DNA of 64,000 bases, from the NCBI RefSeq assembly GCF_900172225.1, contig NZ_FWFO01000001.1, forward strand, positions 1,302,001 to 1,366,000, read 5' to 3'. This DNA is from Falsiruegeria litorea R37. Its GTDB lineage: Bacteria; Pseudomonadota; Alphaproteobacteria; Rhodobacterales; Rhodobacteraceae. Positions 33,792 through 42,736 of the stretch are shown here, piece after piece; positions within the stretch are counted from its first letter, which is position 1, and each line of letters starts with the position of its first letter. Below the pieces are notes generated by a model. The model was not told where the DNA came from, did no database searches, and worked only from the letters and a program-made list of their open reading frames with translations. A program made the translations under genes and the position numbers.

Positions 33792-35126
33792 ATGCATGAA
33801 TTTCTGATCAAGGACGCTGATGTCATCCTTACGATGGATGATCAGCGCCAAGAGCTGTCCGGGGCTGACATTCTGGTGCGGGATGGGGTGATTGCCCAGA
33901 TCGGCCAAGGTCTGGAAACCAGCGGAGAGACGGTTCTGGCCAAGGGCTGTGTGGTGACGCCTGGCCTGGTGAACACCCATCACCATCTCTATCAAAGCCT
34001 GACGCGCGCGGTGCCCGGCGGGCAGGACGCATTGCTGTTTGGATGGTTGCAGACGCTTTACCCAATCTGGTCGCGGTTTGGGCCGGAAGAGATGTTCACC
34101 TCGGCGCAAGTGGGGCTTGCGGAATTGGCACTTTCAGGCTGTACGCTCAGCTCGGATCACCTGTATCTCTATCCCAATGGGGCGCGTTTGGATGACACCA
34201 TCGCCGCCGCCGCCGAGATCGGCATTCGGTTTCACCCCACCCGCGGTGCCATGAGCATTGGCGAAAGCGACGGTGGCCTGCCGCCGGACAGTCTGGTCGA
34301 AAAAGAAGCCGCCATTCTAAAGGATTCGATCCGCGTGATCGACGCCTTCCACGATGCACGCGAGGGGTCCATGTGTCGCGTAGGGCTCGCTCCCTGTTCC
34401 CCGTTCTCGGTCAGCCGCGATTTGATGCGGGATGCCGCCATCCTGGCGCGCGACAAGGGCGTGATGCTGCACACCCATCTGGCCGAGAACGACGAGGACA
34501 TTGCCTATAGCCTCGACAATTTTGGCTGCCGACCGGGGCAATATGCCGAGGATCTGGGCTGGACCGGGGATGATGTCTGGCACGCCCACTGCGTGAAGCT
34601 GGACGGGCAAGAGATTGATTTGTTTGCACGGTCCAAAACCGGCGTGGCCCATTGCCCTTGTTCCAATTGCCGTTTGGGTAGTGGCATTGCATCAGTGCGC
34701 GCCATGCGTGATGCGGGCGTGAACGTGGGCTTGGGCGTCGACGGTTCGGCCAGCAACGACAGCGGCAACCTGATCGCCGAGGCGCGCCAGTCGATGCTGT
34801 TGCAACGGGTCGCCAATGGCGCGGACGCCATGTCGGCGCGCGAGGCGCTCGAGATCGCAACGCGCGGCGGCGCGGACGTGCTGAACCGCCCCGACTGCGG
34901 ACGCCTCGCGCCCGGCAAACGTGCCGACATCGCGATCTGGGATGTTACGGGCGTGGAAAGCGCAGGCAGCTGGGACCCGGCCGCCTTGCTGTTGGCGGGG
35001 CCTACGAAGGTGAAACACCTCTTTGTCGAAGGACGCCAGGTTGTCCGTGATAGCCATGTCACAAGCATCGACCTGCCACGGGTGATCGAACGCCAGAACC
35101 AATTGGCTCGGGCGCTTCAGGCGTAA
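33792..35126 (+). CDS. 8-oxoguanine deaminase-like amidohydrolase
   Basis: A 444-residue metal-dependent deaminase of the TrzN/AtzB/8-oxoguanine deaminase branch. Zinc ligands are in VNTHHHLYQSLTRAVP (HxH), HTHLAEN, WHAHCVKL and GVDGSASND. The QSLTRAVP and CPCSNCRLGSG segments match enzymes that convert 8-oxoguanine to urate. ATG 33792 has AGGTGGAG upstream. It converges on a guanine deaminase gene, so both handle guanine-type bases. An alternative is isocytosine or s-triazine deamination. Confidence 0.82.
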   Translation: MHEFLIKDADVILTMDDQRQELSGADILVRDGVIAQIGQGLETSGETVLAKGCVVTPGLVNTHHHLYQSLTRAVPGGQDALLFGWLQTLYPIWSRFGPEEMFTSAQVGLAELALSGCTLSSDHLYLYPNGARLDDTIAAAAEIGIRFHPTRGAMSIGESDGGLPPDSLVEKEAAILKDSIRVIDAFHDAREGSMCRVGLAPCSPFSVSRDLMRDAAILARDKGVMLHTHLAENDEDIAYSLDNFGCRPGQYAEDLGWTGDDVWHAHCVKLDGQEIDLFARSKTGVAHCPCSNCRLGSGIASVRAMRDAGVNVGLGVDGSASNDSGNLIAEARQSMLLQRVANGADAMSAREALEIATRGGADVLNRPDCGRLAPGKRADIAIWDVTGVESAGSWDPAALLLAGPTKVKHLFVEGRQVVRDSHVTSIDLPRVIERQNQLARALQA

Positions 35127-35147
35127 CGCCTGAACTTCACCCTTTCT

Positions 35148-35187
35148 AAAATACTCCCGCCGGAGGCTCGTGCCCCGCAAGGGGCAC
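35148..35187. repeat. 20-base Roseobacter-type intergenic repeat followed by a GCAA-loop hairpin
   Basis: AAAATACTCCCGCCGGAGGC at 35148-35167 is identical to 62819-62838. It contains a self-complementary CTCCcgccGGAG core. A 7-bp hairpin GTGCCCC-GCAA-GGGGCAC follows at 35170-35187. The pair sits between two convergent genes and probably ends transcription from both sides. Confidence 0.7.
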
Positions 35188-35189
35188 GA

Positions 35190-36473
35190 TCAGCGGCGCT
35201 GACCGTTGATCCAAACCTCGGCGATGGCCCGGTCATCACCCATCATGATGGTTGGGAAGACAGCCTCCCACAGATCATCCGCTACGGCAGAGCGTTGCGA
35301 AATCGCAGGCGTCGAAGCCAGATCAAGGACAATCAGGTCCGCCTCCATCCCCGGAGCCAGGTTGCCGATCTTGTCGTCCATCCGCAGGCTGCGGGCTGAC
35401 CCAACGGTCGCCAGCCACAACAGTTGCGCCGCATGCAGCGGGACGCCGCGCAGCTGGCCCACCTCATAAGCCGCCGCCATCGTGCGCAGCATCGAAAAGC
35501 TTGATCCGCCTCCGGTGTCGGTGGCCAATCCAATCCGCTGCCCTTCGGCCATCAGCCCGGCCATGTCAAAAAGGCCCGATCCGATGAAGGTGTTCGAGGT
35601 CGGGCAATGCACCAGCGCCGCGCCGTGTTCACGCAGTTGATCGCGCTCTCGCAGTTCCAGATGGATCGCATGGCCATAGAGGCCCCGCCCGCCGAGCAGG
35701 CCAAAGGCCTCGTAGGTGTCCAGATAATCGCGCGCGTCAGGAAAGAGGCCGCGCACCCATTCGATCTCGTCCGTCTGCTCGCTCAGATGCGTCTGCATCA
35801 GGCAATCGGGGTGCTCCGCCCACAATGCCCCCATGGCCTCAAGCTGGTCGGGCGTCGAAGTTGGCGAAAACCGCGGCGTGATCGCATATTCCAGCCGGTC
35901 CACGCCGTGCCAGCGTTGCAGCAAGGCCTTGGACTGGTCATAGGCGGACTGCGCCGTGTCGCGCAGCCCCTCGGGCGCGTTGCGATCCATGCAGGTCTTG
36001 CCGGTGACCACGCGCTGACCACGGGCCTGAGCTGCTGAAAAGAACGCATCGACGCTTTCAGGGTGGATGGTAGCAAAGCTGCACATGGTCGTGGTGCCGT
36101 GCGCGGCGGTCAGGTCCAGATAGCGGCCCGCGATGTCATCAGCATATGCGCGATCGGCGAACTTCATTTCTTCGGGAAAGGTATAAGTGTTCAGCCAATC
36201 GATCAGCCGCTTGCCCCAGCTCGCGATCATCGCGGTTTGGGGATAGTGCACATGGGCATCAACAAAGCCGGCGATGATCACCTTGTTGCCGTGATGAACG
36301 ACATCGGCTTCGGGGTAGGCGGCCTGCAATTGCTCCAGATCACCCAAGGCCGCAATATGCTGCCCCGACACGACAACGGCCTCATGCACCTGCACGGCAT
36401 CGCCGGGCTCTCCCTCGAACGGGGTGCCGGTAAAGGACAGAACACTTCCCTGCAGGATGGTTTGGCTGGCCAT
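35190..36473 (-). CDS. guaD: Guanine deaminase
   Basis: A 427-residue amidohydrolase. The family hallmark FVDAHVHYPQTAMIASWG is present, with zinc ligands in HVH, QTHLSEQ and GHAIHL and the late Asp in LATDTGGG. CPTSNTFIGSG completes the guanine pocket. It converts guanine to xanthine and ammonia, feeding purine catabolism. ATG 36473 is preceded by GAGGAGC. It converges on the 8-oxoguanine deaminase-like gene. Confidence 0.92.
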   Translation of the reverse strand: MASQTILQGSVLSFTGTPFEGEPGDAVQVHEAVVVSGQHIAALGDLEQLQAAYPEADVVHHGNKVIIAGFVDAHVHYPQTAMIASWGKRLIDWLNTYTFPEEMKFADRAYADDIAGRYLDLTAAHGTTTMCSFATIHPESVDAFFSAAQARGQRVVTGKTCMDRNAPEGLRDTAQSAYDQSKALLQRWHGVDRLEYAITPRFSPTSTPDQLEAMGALWAEHPDCLMQTHLSEQTDEIEWVRGLFPDARDYLDTYEAFGLLGGRGLYGHAIHLELRERDQLREHGAALVHCPTSNTFIGSGLFDMAGLMAEGQRIGLATDTGGGSSFSMLRTMAAAYEVGQLRGVPLHAAQLLWLATVGSARSLRMDDKIGNLAPGMEADLIVLDLASTPAISQRSAVADDLWEAVFPTIMMGDDRAIAEVWINGQRR

Positions 36474-36620
36474 TTTGGTGTGCTCCTCGTGCCGTCAAAA
36501 CGTCGTCAATTTCCGGCACACAGGATAGAGGCCCCATTGATTTCGGTAAATTGCGCTATTGTCATTGTTTTCTGGTAGCAGCTTCTTCTATTTTGCGGCC
36601 AATCCAGAAGGGAGCGGAAC

Positions 36621-38015
36621 ATGACAACAGGCAACACTCCCATCGATCTAGAAACCACATCTGATGATGACGTCTATGAGTTGGACCGCAAGCAGGTCGC
36701 AGCGATCCTCTATGCGGTGGATGTCGAAGACCGCGAAAAACTGACCGAGCTGATGGAGCCGCTTCATGCGGCCGACATCGCCGACTTGTTGGAGCAGGTC
36801 AATCCGTTCGACCGGGCGCGTCTGATCCGCCTGTATGACCGCGAGTTTGATGGCGAGATTCTGTCTGAACTCGACGAATCGGTGCGTGAAGAGGTCATCT
36901 CGGTGCTGAAGCCCGACGTGCTGGCCGAGGCTGTACGTGAGCTTGAAAGCGACGATGTGGTCGATCTGGTCGAGGACCTGGAAGAGCCGCAGCAAGAGGC
37001 CATTCTGGACGCGCTGGAAGACGCCGACCGGATCGCGGTGGAACAGGCGCTGGCTTACCCAGAGAATTCCGCTGGCCGTCTGATGCAGCGCGAGGTTGTC
37101 ATGGCGCCCGAGCACTGGACAGTGGGCCAGGCCATCGACTTCATGCGCGACAGCGACGATCTGCCAGAGCAGTTCTATCACGTGATACTGGTCGACCCAC
37201 GCCTGCATCCGGTGGGTAATGTAATGCTGGGCAAGATCATGGCGGCCAAGCGCGAGATACCGCTGCGCGAGATTGCCGAAGATGACTTTCAGACCATCCC
37301 CGTCGATCAGGACGAAGAGGATGTCGCCTATGCCTTCAACCAGTACCACCTCATTTCGGCGCCGGTCACCGACGATGACGGACGGCTGGTGGGTGTGATC
37401 ACGATCGACGACGCCATGGCCGTGCTGGACGAAGAGCATGAAGAGGACATTCTGCGCCTGGCCGGTGTAGCCGAGGAAAGCTCGCTGTCCGACAGCGTGG
37501 CCGACACCAGCAAACGGCGGTTGCCGTGGCTGGGCGTGAACCTGTTCACCGCAATCTGCGCCTCGCTGGTGATCTCGCAATTCGAAGACTCGATTTCGCA
37601 GCTGGTGTCGCTGGCGATCCTGATGCCCATCGTGGCCTCGATGGGCGGCAACGCGGGCACGCAGTCCCTGACGGTGGCCGTGCGGGCGCTGGCCACGCGC
37701 GACCTGACCTCGTCGAACATGTGGCGGGTCATCCGGCGTGAGGTGATGGTCGGCGTGCTCAATGGCCTGTGTTTCGCGCTGGTGCTTGGGACCATCGGGC
37801 TGATGTGGTTCGGCTCTCCGATGCTGGGGGTCGTGATCGGGTCCGCTTTGGTCGTGAACATGATCATCGCGGGCTTTGCAGGTACGGTAGTACCCATCGT
37901 GCTGGACAAGCTGGGCGTGGACCCGGCGCTGGCATCGGGCACCTTTGTGACGACCACCACGGACGTCATGGGATTCTTCATCTTTTTGGGACTGGCGACG
38001 GTGGTGTTGTTATGA
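36621..38015 (+). CDS. mgtE: Magnesium transporter MgtE
   Basis: A 464-residue channel. The N-terminal MgtE_N superhelical domain (about 30-150, LHAADIADLLEQVNPFDRARLI) is followed by two CBS domains (about 150-290) that sense cytoplasmic Mg2+. The C-terminal five-helix membrane domain (about 300-464) contains MPIVASMGGNAGTQS, the conserved pore motif. It mediates gated Mg2+ entry. GGGAG precedes ATG 36621. No Mg riboswitch-like leader is visible in the 147-base upstream gap. The stop overlaps the start of the next gene as ATGA. Confidence 0.94.
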   Translation: MTTGNTPIDLETTSDDDVYELDRKQVAAILYAVDVEDREKLTELMEPLHAADIADLLEQVNPFDRARLIRLYDREFDGEILSELDESVREEVISVLKPDVLAEAVRELESDDVVDLVEDLEEPQQEAILDALEDADRIAVEQALAYPENSAGRLMQREVVMAPEHWTVGQAIDFMRDSDDLPEQFYHVILVDPRLHPVGNVMLGKIMAAKREIPLREIAEDDFQTIPVDQDEEDVAYAFNQYHLISAPVTDDDGRLVGVITIDDAMAVLDEEHEEDILRLAGVAEESSLSDSVADTSKRRLPWLGVNLFTAICASLVISQFEDSISQLVSLAILMPIVASMGGNAGTQSLTVAVRALATRDLTSSNMWRVIRREVMVGVLNGLCFALVLGTIGLMWFGSPMLGVVIGSALVVNMIIAGFAGTVVPIVLDKLGVDPALASGTFVTTTTDVMGFFIFLGLATVVLL

Positions 38016-38569
38016 ACGATCTGGCTGTGATCAAGGCAGAGGCGCGAAAAGCGGGCTTTGCCCGGCGCAAGGCGGCGTTCGACGCGCGGCTGCCCGGCGC
38101 GGCAGGGCGGCTGTCCGAGGTTCTGGCAGGCCACCGCGGCGTGTCGCTGTCAGGCTATATGCCCATCCGGACCGAGATTGACCCGCTGGCAGCCATGGCC
38201 GAGGCGTCAGCCTATGGCCCCGTCGGTGTGCCGGTGATCCAGGGCGAAGGGCAGGCGCTCAAGTTCTCGCGTTGGACGCCCGAGGGTGCGTTGCGCGATG
38301 GCCCGTTTGGGGCCAAGGTGCCCGAGGTTGACGACTTTTTCGAACCCGAGATCCTGATCGTACCGCTGGTGGCCTTTGACGCGCGCGGCGGGCGGCTGGG
38401 ATACGGCGGCGGGTTTTATGACCGCACTCTGGAAGGGTTGCGTGCCAAACGCCCGACGCTGGCCATAGGCTTTGCTTTTGATGCGCAAGAAGCCAATGAG
38501 ATCCCGCTGGAACCCACGGACCAGCCTCTCAACATGCTGATCACCGAAAGCCGCGTTCTGACTTTTTGA
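38012..38569 (+). CDS. 5-formyltetrahydrofolate cyclo-ligase
   Basis: A 185-residue enzyme that converts 5-formyl-THF to 5,10-methenyl-THF with ATP. The hallmark RLGYGGGFYDRTL ATP/folate motif is near residue 130, and IEP-like PLEPTDQPLN lies near the end. ATG 38012 overlaps the mgtE stop (ATGA), so it is translated with mgtE. In this organism it would support the folate flux that the GcvT-type enzymes elsewhere in the window generate. That link is inference. Confidence 0.92.
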   Translation: MNDLAVIKAEARKAGFARRKAAFDARLPGAAGRLSEVLAGHRGVSLSGYMPIRTEIDPLAAMAEASAYGPVGVPVIQGEGQALKFSRWTPEGALRDGPFGAKVPEVDDFFEPEILIVPLVAFDARGGRLGYGGGFYDRTLEGLRAKRPTLAIGFAFDAQEANEIPLEPTDQPLNMLITESRVLTF

Positions 38570-38574
38570 TTTTT

Positions 38575-38698
38575 GCGAGGCTCCGCCTCGCGCTCCGGGA
38601 TATTTGAGGCAAGAGGAAATGATGATCTTCTCTCTTCCTCTTGCCAGAAACATCCTGGGGGAGGCGCAGCTTGCTGCGACGGGGGCAAAGCCCCCCAA
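38575..38698. repeat. Cluster of palindromic intergenic repeats
   Basis: A 7-bp hairpin GCGAGGC-TCC-GCCTCGC lies at 38575-38591. An 11-base inverted repeat GGCAAGAGGAA/TTCCTCTTGCC lies at 38608-38618 and 38635-38645. A GGGGGC-AAA-GCCCCC hairpin lies near 38681-38695. They fill the space between two convergent genes and resemble terminator-associated repeats common in Roseobacter genomes. Confidence 0.65.
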
Positions 38699-38710
38699 AA
38701 AACGCTCAGT

Positions 38711-38938
38711 TCAGTCCTTGAAATGCGCTCGGATGTAATCCCAGGCATCAACCTCTGTTCCATCGGCCAGAATGCAGATGCCAACGGCATTGCCGTTTTC
38801 ATCCTTGCTCAGTTGATATGTGCCGCCGTTTTCGATGCAGAAGGTGGCGGCCGGATTGGCAAGCGTGGTTTTGGTGTCGCTGGCCGAGGCCGCAGAAGTT
38901 GCAGCAAGAACAATCACAGTCGTCAGTACGGATTTCAT
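38711..38938 (-). CDS. Small exported DUF333-type protein
   Basis: A 75-residue protein. The first 20 residues are a signal peptide (MKSVLTTVIVLAATSAASAS). The mature part has the DUF333 pattern ANPAATFCIENGGTYQL and GICILADGTEVDAWDYIR with two Cys residues. The function of the family is unknown; members are periplasmic. ATG 38938 follows GAGAGGA. The repeat cluster at 38575 probably serves as its transcription end. Confidence 0.82.
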   Translation of the reverse strand: MKSVLTTVIVLAATSAASASDTKTTLANPAATFCIENGGTYQLSKDENGNAVGICILADGTEVDAWDYIRAHFKD

Positions 38939-39089
38939 GTGGTCCTCTCTCGTTTCGTGTTTAACGGGAAAGGTTGCATTGCGCGCCTCAGTTTTCAACC
39001 TGCGCTTATGCGGGGAAAATTCGCGCCAAGACAGCACAGACGTGTGTTTGATCTTGTCCGAACGGGCAGGGCGGCCTAGGACACAAAGC

Positions 39090-39908
39090 ATGAGATGCTT
39101 GTTTCTTGGTGATGTGATGGGCCGTGCCGGGCGCGCGGCGGTTCGGGACAACCTGCCACGTCTGCGTGACGAATGGCGGTTGGATTTTGTCGTGGTCAAT
39201 GGCGAGAACGCCTCGAACGGAATGGGTTTGAGCGGGGATCATGCCAAGATCCTGCTTGATGCGGGGGCTGATTGCGTCACTCTGGGGGATCATGCGTTCG
39301 ACCAGAAGGACATGTTGCAGTTCATCCAGAAAGAGCCACGCATCATCCGTCCGCTGAACTTTGCCAAGGGTGCGCCGGGTATGGGCTATCGCCTGTTCGA
39401 CGCGCCGGGCGGCCGCAAGGTGCTGGTGCTGCAGGTGCTGGGGCAGGTGTTCATGAAACGCGCCTTTGACGATCCGTTTTCTGCCGTGGAAAGGGTGCTG
39501 AAATCGCATCCGCGCGGTGGGATTGCGGACGCCATCATTGTGGATGTGCATTGCGAGGCGACGTCCGAAAAGATGGCCATGGGGCATTTCTGCGATGGTA
39601 AGGCCAGCCTGGTGGTCGGCACGCACACCCATGTACCGACAGCAGATGCCATGGTTCTGCCGAATGGCACCGGCTATTTGAGCGATGCGGGCATGTGCGG
39701 CGACTACAATTCGGTCATCGGTATGGAAAAGATGGAACCTTTGCGCCGCTTCATCACGGGTATGCCCAAGGCACGGTTCACGCCTGCCACCGAAGAGGCG
39801 ACCCTGTCGGGGGTCTTTGTCGAGACCGACGACCGGACCGGCGCGGCCAAGTCCATCAGCATGGTGCGTGTTGGCGGACGGTTGCAGCAGGCGGGCCCTA
39901 GTCTCTGA
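39090..39908 (+). CDS. YmdB-family metallophosphoesterase
   Basis: A 272-residue protein of the YmdB/TIGR00282 family. Metal and catalytic residues are in FLGDVMGRAG, VNGENASNGMG, LGDHAFDQ, DVHCEATSEK and VGTHTHVPTAD. Family members hydrolyse 2',3'-cyclic nucleotides and affect motility and biofilm choices in Bacillus; that is family knowledge. ATG 39090 gives a protein starting at the first beta strand (MRCLFLGDV). No partner gene is evident. Confidence 0.9.
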   Translation: MRCLFLGDVMGRAGRAAVRDNLPRLRDEWRLDFVVVNGENASNGMGLSGDHAKILLDAGADCVTLGDHAFDQKDMLQFIQKEPRIIRPLNFAKGAPGMGYRLFDAPGGRKVLVLQVLGQVFMKRAFDDPFSAVERVLKSHPRGGIADAIIVDVHCEATSEKMAMGHFCDGKASLVVGTHTHVPTADAMVLPNGTGYLSDAGMCGDYNSVIGMEKMEPLRRFITGMPKARFTPATEEATLSGVFVETDDRTGAAKSISMVRVGGRLQQAGPSL

Positions 39909-40062
39909 TTACCGTAAATTTTCCGCGTTTTGCCCGGAATTGGTACATACGTTCTGAAATTGTGCGCGAATTGCGGGTGCGCGCAAACGCAGACTTGCCC
40001 GAACCCTAGCAATCGGGGACAGTGGCCTTCGGTCTTTTCACTGCTCAGGCGCCAAGGGATAC

Positions 40063-41841
40063 ATGCAGCTACTTCAGCTTTCCGAAACCGGCTCGGCCAT
40101 TGTTGCGCTGATCATCGTGGGCGTCATGTTCGTACTGTTCCTGCGCGAGGTCTTTCCGACCGAGGTAGTGGCCCTTGCGGGCGTGTCGCTGATGCTGGTT
40201 ACGGGGGTGCTGCCCTATGACGTGGCGTTGCCGGTGCTTGCCAACCCGGCGCCTTGGACCATTGCGGCGATGTTCATCATCATGGGCGCGCTGGTGCGGA
40301 CCGGGGCGCTGGATGCCTTCACATCTGTGGCACGCAAACAGACCGAGGTGAATCCCAAGTTCGCCATCGCTTTGCTCATGGCTTTTGTTGTGATCGCGTC
40401 GGCGTTTGTGTCGAACACGCCGGTTGTGGTCGTGATGATCCCGGTCTTTGTGCAGATCGCGCGTACGCTGAATATGCCCGCCTCGAAACTGCTGATCCCG
40501 CTCAGCTATGCAGCGATCATGGGCGGTACGCTGACCCTGATCGGGACCTCGACCAACCTGTTGGTGGACGGTGTGGCGCGGGCCCAAGGGATGGCGGCAT
40601 TTTCGATCTTCGAGGTCACGCCTCTTGGTCTGGCGGTGGTGGTCTATGGCATGGTCTATCTGCGCTTCATCGCGCCGAAACTGCTGCCCGAGCGCGACAG
40701 TATGGCGACCCTTTTGGGCGATGGATCACGCAAGAAGTTCTTTTCCGAGGTGATCATTCCCACCGACAGCAAGTTGATCGGGGAAAAGGCTGTGGATGTT
40801 GGCCTGTTCAAACGGTCAGGTGTGCGACTGGTGGATGTGGTGCGCGGTGACGCCTCGCTGCGGCGAGACCTTAAATCGGTGGAACTGCAGGCCGGGGATC
40901 GGATCGTGTTGCGCACCAAGATGACCGAATTGCTGGGGCTTCAGGCGAGCAAGGAATTGCAGACTGTCGATCAGGTGTCCGAAGTCGAGACGGCCACGGT
41001 CGAAGTACTGATCTCGCCCGGATGCAAGATGGTTGGGCGGTCGTTGGGGAACATGCGGCTGCGCAGGCGCTATGGGGTTTATGTGCTGGCTGTACACCGG
41101 CGCAATCAGAACATCGGGCGGCAGTTGGACGATCTGGTGGTTCAGGTGGGTGATACACTGCTTTTGGAAGGGGCGGCGGCGGACATTCAGCGGCTTGCGG
41201 TGGATATGGATCTGGTGGATGTGTCGCAACCCTCGGCGCGGGCCTACCGACGGAGCCATGCGCCAATTGCGGTTGCTTCGCTGGTGGGGATCGTGGCGTT
41301 GGCAGCTTTGGGCGTGGCTCCGATTCTGATGCTGGCGATCCTGGCGGTGGCACTGGTTCTGGTAACCCGCTGCATCGACGCGGACGAGGCGTTTTCATTC
41401 ATCGACGGGCGGTTGCTGGCGCTGATTTTCTCGATGCTGGCGATTGGGGCAGCACTGCAAAGTTCCGGCGCCGTCAGCTTGATCGTCGAGGCGATCGCGC
41501 CCTACCTGGGAGAGGTGCCGCCGTTTCTGATTGTCTGGGCGATCTATCTGCTGACGTCCGTTCTGACAGAGCTGGTGTCGAACAATGCGGTCGCGGTGGT
41601 TGTGACCCCGATTGCCATCGGTCTGGCGCAAACGATGGGCATTGATCCGCGCCCGCTGGTGATCGCGGTCATGGTTGCGGCCTCGGCCTCTTTTGCGACG
41701 CCCATCGGGTATCAAACCAACATGCTGGTCTACGGTCCGGGCGGCTATCGCTTCACCGACTTCATGCGGGTGGGCATCCCCCTGAACCTGACCGTGGGGC
41801 TTTTGGCTTCGGCCCTGATCCCGCTGATCTGGCCGCTGTGA
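40063..41841 (+). CDS. SLC13/DASS-type transporter with two RCK_C (TrkA-C) domains, copy 1
   Basis: A 592-residue membrane protein. Two half-transporters of the Na+/carboxylate or sulfate type flank two cytoplasmic RCK_C domains (about residues 215-390). Signature re-entrant loops are FVSNTPVVVVMIP, LIGTSTNLLVDG in the first half and ELVSNNAVAVVVTPIA and FATPIGYQTNMLVYGPGGY in the second. Relatives import dicarboxylates, sulfate or phosphate. AAGGGA precedes ATG 40063. A second copy lies at 48639 on the other strand. Confidence 0.87.
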   Translation: MQLLQLSETGSAIVALIIVGVMFVLFLREVFPTEVVALAGVSLMLVTGVLPYDVALPVLANPAPWTIAAMFIIMGALVRTGALDAFTSVARKQTEVNPKFAIALLMAFVVIASAFVSNTPVVVVMIPVFVQIARTLNMPASKLLIPLSYAAIMGGTLTLIGTSTNLLVDGVARAQGMAAFSIFEVTPLGLAVVVYGMVYLRFIAPKLLPERDSMATLLGDGSRKKFFSEVIIPTDSKLIGEKAVDVGLFKRSGVRLVDVVRGDASLRRDLKSVELQAGDRIVLRTKMTELLGLQASKELQTVDQVSEVETATVEVLISPGCKMVGRSLGNMRLRRRYGVYVLAVHRRNQNIGRQLDDLVVQVGDTLLLEGAAADIQRLAVDMDLVDVSQPSARAYRRSHAPIAVASLVGIVALAALGVAPILMLAILAVALVLVTRCIDADEAFSFIDGRLLALIFSMLAIGAALQSSGAVSLIVEAIAPYLGEVPPFLIVWAIYLLTSVLTELVSNNAVAVVVTPIAIGLAQTMGIDPRPLVIAVMVAASASFATPIGYQTNMLVYGPGGYRFTDFMRVGIPLNLTVGLLASALIPLIWPL

Positions 41842-41943
41842 CGGGTAAAAACGGTGTGTTTCCGCGCATCATAAATGGCTTGACTTGAAACGCCTCTCTG
41901 CGTTCCGATCTGAGTATTCATGAACGAATTCGGATGGAATGTG

Positions 41944-42678
41944 ATGACGTTAGGTAAGATTTTTGCAAGCGCAGCGTTGAGTGTCGCGATGGGAACGACG
42001 GCCATGGCGGGAACGATCACAGGTTCGGCCAGCTACCGAGAACGGATCGCGCTGCCGCCCGAGGCGGTGTTGGATGTGCGTTTGGTCGACATCTCACGTC
42101 AGGATGTTGCGGCGACGGTTCTGTCCAGCAAACGCTATGCGATGACGGGGGTGCCGACCGAGTTTTCACTGGAATACGACGACGCCCTGATCGACGAGCG
42201 GTTTAGCTATGCGGTGCAGGCTTCGGTCTATGTGGGCGATAGATTGCTGTTCACCAGCGACACGGTCCACCCTGTCTTGACGCGTGGCCAAGGCGACACA
42301 GCCGAGGTTGTGATGGTCAAAGCGGGGCGCGAGATGGGAACCGGATTGGAGAACACTCATTGGAAGGTAACTCAGCTGTCCGGTAAGGCGATTATCAGCG
42401 AACGGGTGCCCGAAATCCAGTTTGCCGAAGGCGGTGCTTTTGGCGCCAAGGGCGGCTGCAACAGCTTTCGGGGAGAGGCTAGGGTAACGAACAGCAAGAT
42501 CGCGTTTCCTGACAATATGGCCGGCACCTTGATGGCCTGCCCGCCGCCGCTGGACAAGCTCGAGAAGGATTTCCTGACCGCGCTGACCCAGGTGTCGGGC
42601 TATGTCCGCAATGGCGAAGTTCTGGCCCTGACCAATGATGCAGGCGTTGCCGTCATGCGCCTGATGTTGATGCCTTAA
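41944..42678 (+). CDS. Exported YbaY-like plus META domain protein
   Basis: A 244-residue protein. It begins with a signal peptide (MTLGKIFASAALSVAMGTTAMA) and no lipobox. Residues about 25-125 are a YbaY-like beta domain (GSASYRERIALPPEAVLDVRL). Residues about 135-244 are a META/HslJ domain with HWKVTQLSG, GGCNSFRGEA and MACPPPLDKLEKDFL. META proteins are envelope proteins linked to stress or drug tolerance. ATG 41944 with GGATGG upstream is preferred to ATG 41920 because the signal peptide then starts at once. A paralog lies at 44004. Confidence 0.78.
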   Translation: MTLGKIFASAALSVAMGTTAMAGTITGSASYRERIALPPEAVLDVRLVDISRQDVAATVLSSKRYAMTGVPTEFSLEYDDALIDERFSYAVQASVYVGDRLLFTSDTVHPVLTRGQGDTAEVVMVKAGREMGTGLENTHWKVTQLSGKAIISERVPEIQFAEGGAFGAKGGCNSFRGEARVTNSKIAFPDNMAGTLMACPPPLDKLEKDFLTALTQVSGYVRNGEVLALTNDAGVAVMRLMLMP

Positions 42679-42736
42679 CGGCTTTGATCTGTTGGGAAAA
42701 CGCGGCTAGGCTCGCCCCAAGGGAATGGGAGGGCAC

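Noticed and set aside
36474-36620. Magnesium riboswitch upstream of mgtE
   Set aside because: The gap is only 147 bases, shared with the guaD promoter on the other strand, and shows no M-box-like helices.
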